A DNA stretch of 64,000 nt from Acetivibrio straminisolvens JCM 21531 (GCF_000521465.1 NZ_BAVR01000003.1:1-64000); one strand, 5' to 3'. Shown: positions 30,367 to 39,792, numbered from the stretch's first letter. Translations and numbers: made by a program. Notes: generated from the letters alone by a model not told the origin.

Positions 30367-31136
30367 TTAAGCATACTTCTGTCCATCAATTATTGCAGAT
30401 ATCAGAAAACTGTACTCATCCCCTAAAGGTAAGTTAAAATCTACTTTTATATCTCTTCTAGTAGCTTCAACTTCTTTTTCTCAATAGGATTATATCCTTT
30501 TATGACAAAATCCTTCCAATACAGTCCCACTCCTCTTCTTTGCCATAAAGGTAAATCATTGTAATTAATACCCTCATTAGATAGAAATTCATTTTTATCA
30601 GATACTGTTTTATTAGACAAATAATTTGTAGCATCAATAGCTGAAAAACCTTTTCTTCTTAAAGCCCAATAACAATGAGCATTTAAAGAATTCCTATGTG
30701 CATCGGCCTGCCTCCATCGGAAGTAATCAATTACAACTTCTATATTAGGCAGCTCAGATACCCTGCAGTCAAAGCATCCAATGTCTCCCAGTAAACTCGT
30801 AAATTTTGCACTTGCTTCTCCGGCAAGTATTGAATTTATTTTTCTTACCTTTCTTCCAAATGTATTTTCTTCAGGATGAAATAACAGTGAAATTTCATCG
30901 CTCTGTGTATAGCCATATATAATTCTAAATCCACATTTCATCAAATGTTTTGCTGTTTCTATCATATAATCTGTAAACTTAATATCAAAAGGAGCTTCAA
31001 ATTTATGAACTTCTTTGGTAAGTTTCGTAAAATTTCTTCCGTCTATTCTAGCCACAATATGCATGCCCGGTAAAACACAATAATCTCTTGCAGTTTCATA
31101 TACTCTCATTTTTTCATCCAGTTCGCTAAATCTCAT
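30367..31136 (-). CDS. Thg1-like 3'-5' nucleotidyltransferase (tRNA repair; one frame break)
   Basis: The repaired product is about 256 residues. Catalytic acids are Asp32 in ARIDGRNFTKLT and Asp80-Glu81 in YTQSDEISLLF, as in the Thg1 palm fold. Bacterial Thg1-like proteins add nucleotides to the 5' end of truncated tRNAs, in the reverse direction of normal polymerases. The frame breaks at an A-run near 30478; the correct frame gives EKKEVEATRRDIKVDFNLP and a stop at 30367. It overlaps the upstream kinase gene by 11 bases, suggesting a joint RNA-repair role. Confidence 0.87.
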
Positions 31137-31437
31137 TATTCCACTCCTCTACAACAAAAGCATTATTATCAAGCCTTACATAATAAAGTTTATCAAATCC
31201 TTCTTCAAAAGAGGGTAATTGGAGCTTATTATAGGTATTTAATATTCCCAATAACGGTATTTTCTCGTTGCCGTTTCTTAATTCATTTCGTTTTATAGAA
31301 TCCTTTACACCAGATTTAAAATAATAGCCTACTACATCAAATTTAGCTTCTTTAAGCTTTTCAATGTATTTTTTTATCATCTTATAAAAACTACTTTTCC
31401 CTGACGCTTGAAGACCAATAAAAATTACTCCTTCCAC
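31126..31437 (-). pseudogene. P-loop polynucleotide-kinase-like protein with an internal deletion
   Basis: The protein is 103 residues. It begins with a Walker A motif (GLQASGKSSFYK) but jumps after about 19 residues to the C-terminal half (EAKFDVVGYYFKSG). Family members carry about 45 further residues here, including the Asp-Asn-Thr-Asn-Pro-Thr block. The frame stays open across the junction, so this is an in-frame deletion rather than a frameshift. Kinase activity is doubtful unless the gap is an assembly fault. The downstream partner is the Thg1-like gene. Confidence 0.65.
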
Positions 31438-31661
31438 TCCATATCCTTCTACTGTCCGAACATAACAATCAATTCCCCGGCACTTTACACATTTATATAA
31501 ACTATATTCTTTTCCATTTTATAGCTTTCACTATATTACTATTCTACCATAACGTGCCGTAAGAAGAAATAAAATTTATTATTAATAATTTGATATCTAT
31601 AGAATTTTATTCTGATAAGAGATTTTGATAAGACAACGAATAGCCATGCATCAGGTTGCTC

Positions 31662-32222
31662 TTAGAAGATGTGTCTAAATTCGTTTTTAATTATACCGTA
31701 AACCAATGCATCCGAATATGTACCGTCATGCCGCAAATAATGTCCTCGTAACTTTCCTTCATAGGTCATATTGCATTTTTGCATTACTCTTCCCGAAGCA
31801 GGATTTTCAACATCATGCTTTGCAGTAATTCTGTGCATGCCTACCTCATTAAAAAGAAAATTCATAACGGCCAACATAGCTTCGGTAGCAATTCCTTTAT
31901 TCCAATAGTCATATCCAATACAATACCCCAACTCACAGTTACAATTTTTTTCGTCTATTGATATTGTAGATATGCTTCCTATTACTTCTCTATTCATTTC
32001 TATCGCCCAATGATATACATCTTTACACTCATATTTGCCAATCATATCTGACAAAAAGGCTTCAACTTCTTCAATGCTTTTATACGGTTTCCAGGAAAGA
32101 AATCTCGCAACCCTTTCATCCGCAGCATAGTTTTTATACATAGACGCCGCATCCAAAAGAGTATACTTTCTTAGCTTCAATCTTTTTGTATCGATCTCCT
32201 TCGTGCCTTTATGTGCAAGCAT
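31662..32222 (-). CDS. RimJ/RimL-type GNAT N-acetyltransferase
   Basis: An intact 186-residue family member. It has TKRLKLRKYTLLDA at the N terminus, motif A DYWNKGIATEAMLAV and the typical ENPASGRVMQKCNM end. It probably acetylates a protein N terminus or an amino compound; the acceptor is unknown. It is related to the gene at 19415-19977 but clearly diverged. Confidence 0.87.
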   Translation of the reverse strand: MLAHKGTKEIDTKRLKLRKYTLLDAASMYKNYAADERVARFLSWKPYKSIEEVEAFLSDMIGKYECKDVYHWAIEMNREVIGSISTISIDEKNCNCELGYCIGYDYWNKGIATEAMLAVMNFLFNEVGMHRITAKHDVENPASGRVMQKCNMTYEGKLRGHYLRHDGTYSDALVYGIIKNEFRHIF

Positions 32223-32286
32223 ACTAGCCTCCTTATGGTAGACAAATCAATAATCGTTTTTCTCAAACTATTATTACGCTTTTGTT

Positions 32287-32760
32287 CTATATTTGCTTGC
32301 GTGCCTGTTCCCTAAACACCTTATAACCCAGAGCTTCCCAACTCTTTCTTGCAATATTGTTTTGCGATAGAAAGTTCAATTCAGCATATTTTAGACCTTT
32401 AGCTTTAAAGAACTTCACAATTTCACTTTCGAGTTTCTTCACTACACCTTTTTGCCTATATTCGGGGAGAACATAAGCTCCAGATATATAGCCGACTTTA
32501 CGAATGCTTGAAATAGGCAAATGACACTTGACTATCTCTCCTGCAATAAAGCCAATAATTCTACCGATATCTTCAGCTACAATTACTTTTCGTTCTTCAC
32601 TATCAATAAATTCTTCAAGATATTTACCTGCGTTATCGATTGTCAATTCTCCAAAATCCCAGTACTCGTCTTTCGTCTCTCTTTGAATATAATAATCAAG
32701 CTCATTATGTAAATGCGCAACTTGCTTGATATCATAAATTTTCATTTCTGTAAATTCCAA
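32287..32760 (-). CDS. GNAT acetyltransferase
   Basis: The protein is 157 residues with the acetyl-CoA motif VLPEYRQKGVVKKL and a C-terminal LSQNNIARKSWEALGYK, both canonical. No partner or specific substrate is evident. Confidence 0.85.
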   Translation of the reverse strand: MEFTEMKIYDIKQVAHLHNELDYYIQRETKDEYWDFGELTIDNAGKYLEEFIDSEERKVIVAEDIGRIIGFIAGEIVKCHLPISSIRKVGYISGAYVLPEYRQKGVVKKLESEIVKFFKAKGLKYAELNFLSQNNIARKSWEALGYKVFREQARKQI

Positions 32761-32857
32761 GTATTATCACTACTTTCATAACCGAAAATATGTATTACGT
32801 CTGCATTGTTCGGCCGGAGCAATGAATCATTCAGGCATTTTTCTTTAGAATCTTTTC

Positions 32858-32975
32858 CTATAAGCTTTTTAAAAACACGCTTCTTTCAAGTCCAAACTCG
32901 TCTATAAGACTTTCAACAAATTCCCAACCAAGTTTTTTATAATACTAAGAAGCATGTTCCCCTCATTGTAAGAAA
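32858..32975 (-). pseudogene. C-terminal remnant of another GNAT gene
   Basis: About 38 codons read EHAS-stop-YYKKLGWEFVESLI, a GNAT-family ending. TAG at 32944-32946 interrupts the frame, where CAG would be expected. The N-terminal three quarters are missing. Confidence 0.5.
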
Positions 32976-33023
32976 AGCTCTTGGCTCGCCTCACCTATGC
33001 ATTTCCATTTTAATCTGTAGTAT

Positions 33024-33674
33024 TTATGAACATTCTAAAATCATCCATACATTTTCAAACCTTCTATTCAAAAGATCGTCATTCTTTATCCAAAAATACA
33101 ATCTTCCAACATCTCCCCACATCATATTGCAATTCGGATCCGAATCAATTTGCAAAAGCAACCGCCATTCTCTCACTCCTTTTTTAAGCTCCTTTGCCCG
33201 TGGGTCTAAATATCCTGAGGAATTTCCACAATATAAACCATTAGAAACCAATTGTACCTCAAGTTGCATATCTCCTTGAATTTGATCAGGGTGACCAAGC
33301 AACTTGTTAATAACGGAGTCTTGTTGCAATTCATCGCAAAAATCAAAATATGCATCGGACTCTTTATCACTGAGCATAATTTCGTCTATGTATTTTGATT
33401 CACATGCCGGCAAAGACAATTCACTCTTTAATTCTAAACGACAGGCAGTAAAAATACCTTCTTTAGGCATATTTTCAGGCAAACTGACCCTCTTTAGTTC
33501 GCTTTTGTCTCCATCGAAATATATAACCCTCCAACTGCCTTTGTCCTTTGGGTCAAACCCCCATGTTTCTTGTTGGGAATCATAAAAGAAATATAATATA
33601 CCTGTACTCGGCAACACCTTTTCAGTATCATAACTTGCAACTTCCTCCAAATTAATTTGAGCTAAAAAAGACAA
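33024..33674 (-). pseudogene. DUF1963 (YwqG-like) protein, 5'-truncated
   Basis: These 217 residues match the middle and end of DUF1963 (FFYDSQQETWGFDP, LLGHPDQIQGDMQ). The frame continues upstream as EWPEWGARPLSFLAQ to a TAG near 33712, so the first roughly 40 family residues are absent. It overlaps the end of the preceding gene, suggesting a deletion joined the two. The annotated TTG start is arbitrary. Its function is unknown even in intact relatives. Confidence 0.65.
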
Positions 33675-33699
33675 AGGTCTTGCCCCCCATTCAGGCCAT

Positions 33700-34176
33700 T
33701 CAACTTGACGGATTTTCTAAAAATTTTTGTTGTTCTTTTGCTTTTTTATCAGCTTCAATAAACACACCACTGTTTATAAACTCTTGAATAATTTTTGCCG
33801 GAATATCTCCTTCCTTAGCTGACAACAAATTCAACGTCTTATAATCCGTGTTGTCAGCCTGATATGCTCCCTCTGCAATTCCATAGTTACCATTATGCTC
33901 ATTCAAAGATAATACCCAAATCTCTCCGGGTTTAAGAGGCGGAACTTTCGAATATTCCGTGTCGGTAAGTTTAAATACATCGCTTGATATGCTTCCCATC
34001 AAAACTTTTTCCACCTTTATTGAGGAGAATTCTTCATTTACGCTTTCCACTATTCCAATGACTAAAGCAGATTGCCCACCGCTCATAAGCATCTGATATG
34101 CTTCACCGGCAAAAACAGATGTACTCAATATAACAGCTAATATAAACAAGGCAGAAATGATTACCAACCTTTTCAC
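33700..34176 (-). CDS. secreted small protein
   Basis: The protein is 158 residues with a clear signal peptide ending near VFAGEA. The mature part has an OB-like strand pattern (ALVIGIVESVNEEFSSIKVEKVL) and PPLKPGEIWVLSL. No enzymatic motif is visible. AAAGGTGGGAG precedes the ATG. The C terminus may be altered by the same deletion that truncated DUF1963. Confidence 0.62.
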   Translation of the reverse strand: MKRLVIISALFILAVILSTSVFAGEAYQMLMSGGQSALVIGIVESVNEEFSSIKVEKVLMGSISSDVFKLTDTEYSKVPPLKPGEIWVLSLNEHNGNYGIAEGAYQADNTDYKTLNLLSAKEGDIPAKIIQEFINSGVFIEADKKAKEQQKFLENPSS

Positions 34177-34533
34177 ATAACTCCCACCTTTTTAGAAGAA
34201 ATAACTCACCTTTACACAGCGCAAAATATCTTATTATATATCTAAAAAACATATACAGTTAATTATTTCAATTTAATTAAATTACCGCTAAATATATACT
34301 TATTGTATCAAATTCTTATCGTGATAAACAAGATTTACTTCAATCTGAATCCAGCAAATCAATTTTCCAGAAATTCGTTGCATTTGAGTCAAGTAATTGT
34401 GTTATCATTAATAGAGAAAGCAAATTAAGCAAGTTTTTTCAACTAAAATCAAAGTAATATAATGACTTTTAGAAGGCAATAGCTATCTTTCTGCTTTCTC
34501 GGGCAAAGCAATATTTTTAAAGGAGTACGGTAA
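34177..34533. other. divergent intergenic region
   Basis: AT-rich. I see no convincing promoter pair, repeat or RNA. Confidence 0.3.
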
Positions 34534-35001
34534 ATGAGAAGAAAAGACAGAGAAGTTACAGAAATAAAAGAATTAATTCAAATTATTGACCAATGTAAAG
34601 TCTGCAGGATTGGTATGCAGGATAATGCCGGTCTTTATATTGTACCAATGAATTTTGGCTATACTTATGAAAGCAATCAACTGGTGTTATTTTTTCATAG
34701 TGCAAAAGACGGAAGAAAGGTTAGAGCACTGAAAGAAAACAGCGATGTATGCTTTGAAATGGATTGTGAACACCGGCTCATTACAGGAGACATAGCCTGC
34801 CAATATTCATATTCGTTTAAAAGCATTATCGGAAACGGTAAAGCCGTCTTTATCGATGACGTTGAAGAAAAGAAAACTGCCCTGTCTGCATTGATGAAAC
34901 ATCAAACCGGAAAGGATTTTTCATTTGATGATAAGATGGTAGACAGTGTTTTAGTGTTTAAAATTATTGCAGATGAATTTACCGGCAAATATCATCCTTA
35001 A
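34534..35001 (+). CDS. pyridoxamine 5'-phosphate oxidase-family flavoprotein (NimA-like)
   Basis: The protein is 155 residues with a split-barrel FMN-binding fold: YIVPMNFGYTYESNQLVLFFHSAKDGRK and VCFEMDCEH are typical. Relatives include 5-nitroimidazole reductases (Nim), but resistance cannot be claimed from sequence. AAGGAG lies nine bases before the ATG. Monocistronic. Confidence 0.85.
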   Translation: MRRKDREVTEIKELIQIIDQCKVCRIGMQDNAGLYIVPMNFGYTYESNQLVLFFHSAKDGRKVRALKENSDVCFEMDCEHRLITGDIACQYSYSFKSIIGNGKAVFIDDVEEKKTALSALMKHQTGKDFSFDDKMVDSVLVFKIIADEFTGKYHP

Positions 35002-35054
35002 TGTACATCCAGGATGCTTTAAAGGATCTGCCGGGTAGTACAGCCCTAAAGATT

Positions 35055-36860
35055 TTATTGCATATGGTTTGAAATATACATTGCTGTTTTGGCAATTGAA
35101 GTTACATCTGCTTTTTCATCAGAAATACTACTCCAGAGAATGCAATTATACTCTTTGTAATTCCAACTAGCAAGAACTCCCTCCATTTTATTATCTGAAA
35201 TTGCAAATTGCACCTTAATATTATCATTCCAAATTATCTCCCGCTCATTGTCAAATGAACAGTTTATTCCGGCCAAAGTTTGAATATCTTCTTTACCGAC
35301 ACGCAATGTAACTTCTGTTTCAACAATTTTATCATAGTATCTTACTTGTGCAATCTTTCCGTCAATTATACTGCAAACAGGATTCCCTATCCAATTTGTA
35401 TTTTCAGGCAGCCGGATTGTGATTCCCATTTTATCGAAATCTTCAAATTCCACTATCTCCTCCCTATTTTGTGCAGTTGATTCGGTTTTTTCTTCGCTAG
35501 ATAAATTAGGTATAACAGTCTCCTGTTCTGTGACTTTGGCCTCTAGAAGTTCATCTCCGTTCAAATTATCAATAGCATTAAGCATATCAATTTTTTCTGT
35601 ATATATCTTGTGTATTGCATCGTTTAATTCTCTATTGCTTCTATATATACCGATATATGGTTCCTCGATATAGTATCCATAGCCATCAGAATATAGGCAT
35701 AAAGTTCGAAGTTCATTTTCAAGCATAAGTCTTACAACCAGATAATTATTTTGAGCAGGATAATCATTTGTAGACATTTTCATCGTTTTCTTAGCTCCCG
35801 ATAAATTTGAAAGGATATTATCAATATCTCCCTTATCAGTTATTGTAGCAACACCAAGGCTTGAGCCTTCACTATAATTCTCAATTTCAATTTTATGTAT
35901 TTCATTTGTGTCGGGAAGTGATAATAATTTAGGATTTGACAGCAAACATATACTTACTGTGATTACCACCATAAATCCCACAAATATAATCCAAAACCTT
36001 GGCTTTTTATATTTTAGTACATTTTTAATCCTCCCCTTTACGTTCCCCTCTCCAAAAGCAAGTGGAATACTACTTACTATATGTTTTCCAACAGCAAGAG
36101 ACAACAAAGAATTAGCATAAGGCTTTTTAATATCTTCGCCCATTTCTTTTAAAACCCTTTCATCACAGGAAAGTTCCATATCGGTGCTCATCAACATGAA
36201 CGAAATCCACACAAGAGGATTAAACCAGTGGATGGACAATATTAGGAAAGCTAATATCTTAACAATATGATCTTTTCTTTGTATATGAGTCTGTTCATGT
36301 AATAAAATATAACTTCTTTCTTCAACGTTAAGTCCAACAGGCAAATATATTTTAGGTCTTAACATACCTAGCACAAACGGTGTTTTCAAATTCTCAGCTT
36401 CGTAAATATTCTGTTCTATTAATTTGGCACTTTTAAGATTTCTTTTTATGAGTAAAACAGATCCCAAACTGTATATAAGCAATACTATTATTCCTAGAAC
36501 CCATATATATGTACCCGCTTTAATATAATTCTGAAATGGATATACACTAGCTTCAGTATTCAATTCAGGAAGTACCTCGTTTGCAAATGAATCAGCTGCT
36601 TCTGTCCCGATATTAACGGGCAAACTGTACTGATACACTGTTTCACGTTGGATCGGAATAGTATTTGCACTCTGCGGTACAAGGCTAAACATACTTTCAA
36701 AAGAGAATGGAATTATAAGGCGAAATGCCACCACTCCCCATAAGATATAGGAGATGACTTTTGGAGCTTTTTTGAGCAATAGTCTTACGAGAATCACAAA
36801 AAGGATTATATAGCACGAAGTAAAACTCATTCCCAAAACAGTAAGAAACAATTTACTCAT
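35055..36860 (-). CDS. BlaR1/MecR1-family M56 membrane metallopeptidase
   Basis: A 601-residue protein. Four or five membrane helices bracket the zinc-peptidase motif HEQTH (188-192), followed by the downstream Glu in STDMELSCDERVL. After the helix near 290-310 comes an extracellular region with no penicillin-binding Ser-x-x-Lys motif that I can see, so the signal sensed is probably not a beta-lactam. In the family, activation leads to cleavage of the BlaI-type repressor. Its start overlaps the stop of the blaI-like gene (TAATG). The repressor itself is internally deleted here. Confidence 0.85.
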   Translation of the reverse strand: MSKLFLTVLGMSFTSCYIILFVILVRLLLKKAPKVISYILWGVVAFRLIIPFSFESMFSLVPQSANTIPIQRETVYQYSLPVNIGTEAADSFANEVLPELNTEASVYPFQNYIKAGTYIWVLGIIVLLIYSLGSVLLIKRNLKSAKLIEQNIYEAENLKTPFVLGMLRPKIYLPVGLNVEERSYILLHEQTHIQRKDHIVKILAFLILSIHWFNPLVWISFMLMSTDMELSCDERVLKEMGEDIKKPYANSLLSLAVGKHIVSSIPLAFGEGNVKGRIKNVLKYKKPRFWIIFVGFMVVITVSICLLSNPKLLSLPDTNEIHKIEIENYSEGSSLGVATITDKGDIDNILSNLSGAKKTMKMSTNDYPAQNNYLVVRLMLENELRTLCLYSDGYGYYIEEPYIGIYRSNRELNDAIHKIYTEKIDMLNAIDNLNGDELLEAKVTEQETVIPNLSSEEKTESTAQNREEIVEFEDFDKMGITIRLPENTNWIGNPVCSIIDGKIAQVRYYDKIVETEVTLRVGKEDIQTLAGINCSFDNEREIIWNDNIKVQFAISDNKMEGVLASWNYKEYNCILWSSISDEKADVTSIAKTAMYISNHMQ

Positions 36861-37057
36861 TATTGCACCTCCTTGTGCTCATCAATTAGCTTTTTCAACT
36901 TCTCAACTTGATTTTTGCTTAATTTCCTTCCGCCGATAAATGCTGTCAAAAAATTCGGTAAAGAACCCCCAAAAGTGCCTTCAACGAAATTTATACTTAA
37001 ATTTGAATAATATTCGTCCTTTGTAATTTGAGATGAAGTAAGTTTATATTTATTCAT
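36860..37057 (-). pseudogene. BlaI/MecI-family repressor lacking its DNA-binding domain
   Basis: The protein is 65 residues. The first nine or ten (MNKYKLTSSQ) match the BlaI N terminus. The frame then jumps to ITKDEYYSNLSINFVEG, the dimerisation domain. About 60 residues of winged helix are absent, without a frame change. The product could dimerise but not bind DNA. GAGGAGG precedes the ATG. Either a genuine in-frame deletion or a collapsed assembly would explain it. Confidence 0.7.
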
Positions 37058-37070
37058 AACAAGCCTCCTC

Positions 37071-37147
37071 GCTCTATATCTTATAGACCGTATAATATAA
37101 GTCTATATCTTATAGACCTTACAATATAAGTCTACAACTTATAGACC
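37071..37147. promoter_or_regulatory. three tandem palindromic operators upstream of blaI/blaR1
   Basis: The unit GTCTATATCTTATAGAC (a perfect 7-3-7 palindrome) or a close variant occurs three times, starting at about 37072, 37101 and 37130, so 29-30 bases apart, near three helical turns. The copies cover the region between the likely promoter and the start codon. They are probable BlaI-type binding sites. Confidence 0.75.
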
Positions 37148-37483
37148 AATATGTCAATATCTAATAGAACAGGGGCCGTTTCTTTGTTCTACACTCAATA
37201 AACCTTATTGGCAACAAATCCGGTTAACCTCGACAAGCGTCTTAATGAATTTAATTTACCAATGGATGCACTAGTTACCTTTATTGAATAAGCAAGCGAT
37301 GGAAAAGATTACATGCCCGAACAATGCAGAATGCCCCGGGTAAGTAAGCCCATAGACAACGGCAAGGTTTCGGTTTGCCGGATTGCCTGTAAACAATTTC
37401 CCGTTGTAAACCTACTCCATCTTATAACAGAATTCGGTATGGTATTAAGCTTTCCCTTGTTTCATAAGCAGTATTAAGGAACG
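37148..37483. other. spacer marking a composition change
   Basis: No gene is assigned. An open frame of 52 codons (37313-37471, plus strand, beginning MPEQCRMPRVSKP) has no ribosome binding site and matches nothing I know. G+C content rises visibly from about 37300 onwards, towards the LysR gene. Confidence 0.3.
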
Positions 37484-38377
37484 CTAAAACTCTGCAGGCT
37501 CATTATCGCTCAGCAGGCTGATCAGCTCAAGGGAAGCCCGTGAAAGAGGAACATCCTTCAACCGGGCGACACCGACATAACGTGGCGGAATCCTCTCTAT
37601 GGGCCTGATCTCGTACAGCCTTCCGCTGGCGATTTCATCTTCAAAAAAGTTTCTTGTTATCCAAGCTATCCCCATATCATACTTCGCAAAGGTCACTAAA
37701 AGGTCCATGTTACCCAGCTCGAAATCCGGAGCTGCCTCCAGGCCGTTCTGCAAAAAGTACTGATCGGCAAAGGCTCTGGAATTGCTGTTTTTCTCCAGTA
37801 TCAGCAGGGGGTAACGGATGATTTCACTCAGTGGCTGCATTTTTACCGACATATGCCTGTATTTTACTCCTGCTACAAAGCAATCCTGCACTTCCATGAT
37901 GGTTGTAAAATGAAGACTGTCATCGTTATAGGGAAGGTTAATGATTCCAAAATCGATTTTTCCCGCTTTCAGAAGACTGATGATTCCGGGAGTTGTCGGG
38001 CAGACCACATGGATCTTGATTTTGGGATGCAGGGTGTTAAACAACTTAAGGTATTTGACCAGATAGTACCTGCACAGCGTGTCGCTGACCCCAAGCCGGA
38101 CTTCCCCGCTGTTCAGGTTTTTCACATCATTGATCTTTTTCTCCGCTGTCGACAGGAAATGAAAGATTTGATCCACATACTGATACAGAATGCTTCCCTC
38201 AAGGGTCAGTTTGACCCCCTTCGGTGTCCTGATAAACAGCGTGCATCCCAGCTCTTCTTCCAATTGCCGGATGGCGCGGCTGACGGCCGGCTGCGTGATA
38301 TACATTTGCTCGGCGGCCTTTGTAATGCTTTCACATTTTGCGATGTGATAGAAGGTTTTATACAGCTCCAGATTCAT
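37484..38377 (-). CDS. LysR-family transcriptional regulator
   Basis: The protein is 297 residues. The N-terminal helix-turn-helix reads SITKAAEQMYITQPAVSRAI. A periplasmic-binding-like effector domain spans about 90-290. It is transcribed away from the GAPDH gene across a 126-base gap holding a LysR-type palindrome (38404-38418), so it probably controls that gene and itself. Codon use is more G+C-rich than the surroundings, like its partner, pointing to joint acquisition. The effector is unknown. Confidence 0.9.
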   Translation of the reverse strand: MNLELYKTFYHIAKCESITKAAEQMYITQPAVSRAIRQLEEELGCTLFIRTPKGVKLTLEGSILYQYVDQIFHFLSTAEKKINDVKNLNSGEVRLGVSDTLCRYYLVKYLKLFNTLHPKIKIHVVCPTTPGIISLLKAGKIDFGIINLPYNDDSLHFTTIMEVQDCFVAGVKYRHMSVKMQPLSEIIRYPLLILEKNSNSRAFADQYFLQNGLEAAPDFELGNMDLLVTFAKYDMGIAWITRNFFEDEIASGRLYEIRPIERIPPRYVGVARLKDVPLSRASLELISLLSDNEPAEF

Positions 38378-38403
38378 GTCAAACCATACCTTTCATCATA
38401 GGC

Positions 38404-38418
38404 ATAATCAATAGTTAT
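38404..38418. promoter_or_regulatory. LysR-type operator
   Basis: ATAA-TCAATAG-TTAT forms an inverted repeat. It extends outward to GGCATAA/TTATGGC with one mismatch. This fits the T-N11-A pattern of LysR boxes and lies in the divergent regulator/GAPDH gap. A TATAAT at 38464-38469 is a likely -10 for the GAPDH gene. Confidence 0.65.
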
Positions 38419-38503
38419 GGCACTAATTAAATATATGCATTTTATTTATATCTCAATTACGATTATAATCAAAATGAAGCCATAATACAAGGAGGAGATC
38501 AGG

Positions 38504-39514
38504 ATGAAAACAAAAATAGGAATAAATGGTTTTGGAAGAATCGGCAGGCACACCTTCAAGCTAATCCTTGAAAAATACCCGGATGATTTGGAAGTTGTCG
38601 CAATCAACGATTTAACCGACGCGCAGACACTGGCCTATCTGCTGAAATACGATTCGGTGTTCGGCAGATACGGCCAAACGGTTGAAGCAACGGAAAATGC
38701 CCTCATCGTTAATGGAAAATCAATTCAAGTACTGGCCGAAAAAGATCCTGCGAATATCCCATGGCAGCAATACGGCGTCGACATCGTGCTTGAATCGACA
38801 GGGCTGTTCACGAAAAGAGAAAAGGCCCAGGCGCATATCACTTCCGGCGGGGCAAAAAAGGTTGTGATTTCTGCTCCGGCTACCGGCGAGGATATCACCG
38901 TCGTTCTCGGTGTAAATGAACAGATGTATGATCCGGACCGGCACCACATCATATCAAACGCATCCTGTACGACAAACGGCCTTGCGCCGGTAGCCAGGGT
39001 GCTTCACGAAAGCTTTGGCATTGTGAAAGGTTTTATGACCACGGTACACGCTTATACGAACGACCAGAAAATTCTGGATTTGCCGCATAAGGAGCTTCGC
39101 AGGGCAAGGGCTGCGGCGCTTTCCATCATCCCCGCGAAATCCGGAGCCGCAAAAGCCATCGGGCTTGTATTGCCGCAGTTGAACGGAAAACTGAACGGAT
39201 TTGCGTTCAGGGTGCCCACCGCCGATGTGTCGGTCATCGACCTGGTGGTTGAAACCCGGAAAGACGTTACCCGGGAAGAAGTAAATGCCGTACTGAAGCA
39301 GGCTGCCGAGGGCGAACTGAAGGACATCCTGAATTATTCGGAAGAGCCCCTCGTATCCATCGACTATAAGGGGGACCCGGCCTCATCAACTATCGACGCC
39401 CTGTCCACGATGGTGATCGAGAAGAATATGGTGAAGGTGGTAGCCTGGTATGACAACGAATGGGGATATTCAGCCAGATGTGCGGATCTGCTGGCCTATA
39501 TCGCCGGGAAGTAA
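38504..39514 (+). CDS. gap: glyceraldehyde-3-phosphate dehydrogenase, type I
   Basis: The protein is 336 residues. The NAD-binding start is [14 protein letters not shown], with NDLTD placing an Asp for NAD specificity. The catalytic Cys155 lies in SNASCTTN, and the NEWGY end is present. It converts glyceraldehyde-3-phosphate to 1,3-bisphosphoglycerate in glycolysis. AGGAGGAGA precedes the start. It is not in the usual gap-pgk-tpi cluster and is G+C-rich compared with neighbours, so it is probably an additional, acquired copy controlled by the divergent LysR protein. It ends at a strong terminator. Confidence 0.94.
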   Translation: MKTKIGINGFGRIGRHTFKLILEKYPDDLEVVAINDLTDAQTLAYLLKYDSVFGRYGQTVEATENALIVNGKSIQVLAEKDPANIPWQQYGVDIVLESTGLFTKREKAQAHITSGGAKKVVISAPATGEDITVVLGVNEQMYDPDRHHIISNASCTTNGLAPVARVLHESFGIVKGFMTTVHAYTNDQKILDLPHKELRRARAAALSIIPAKSGAAKAIGLVLPQLNGKLNGFAFRVPTADVSVIDLVVETRKDVTREEVNAVLKQAAEGELKDILNYSEEPLVSIDYKGDPASSTIDALSTMVIEKNMVKVVAWYDNEWGYSARCADLLAYIAGK

Positions 39515-39530
39515 GCCGACAGAAAAAGGG

Positions 39531-39568
39531 CGCTGCCATTGGCATGAACGAAGGGCAGCGTCTTTTTT
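39531..39568 (+). terminator. intrinsic terminator after gap
   Basis: CGCTGCC (39531-39537) and GGCAGCG (39554-39560) form the stem, followed by TCTTTTTT. Confidence 0.85.
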
Positions 39569-39708
39569 ACGTTCCTTTAGTATAAGTGATAAGCGTAAAT
39601 GGCTCGATGAAGGTTTACAGCGCAGCTTTGCTCAGGGCTTTCGAACCGCCCCTGTTTTAAAATTGAAAAAAGGTTTGAAAGAATTTGTACAATTCTCTCA
39701 AACCCTAA

Positions 39709-39792
39709 TGGTGCGGATGAAGGGACTTGAACCCCCACGTCGGTGACACTAGATCCTAAGTCTAGCGCGTCTGCCAATTCCGCCACATCCGC
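39709..39792 (-). tRNA. tRNA-Leu (anticodon UAG)
   Basis: The minus strand folds as a cloverleaf. The acceptor GCGGATG pairs with CATCCGC. The anticodon stem CTAGA/TCTAG holds the seven-base loop CTTAGGA with anticodon TAG. A class II variable arm and a T-arm with GTTCAAGTC follow. The 3' CCA is encoded (39709-39711). It is 84 bases long and reads CUA/CUN leucine codons. Confidence 0.95.

Noticed and set aside
34534-35001. Nitroimidazole-resistance gene (nim)
   Set aside because: The fold matches, but the PPOX family is broad and no resistance-specific residue can be shown.
36860-37057. A genuine small antirepressor (BlaI dimerisation domain only)
   Set aside because: Attractive, but the retained ten N-terminal BlaI residues show a deletion from a full gene rather than a designed short protein.
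37313-37471. 52-codon frame before the LysR gene
   Set aside because: Open but without a start signal or recognisable sequence; possibly the edge of acquired DNA.
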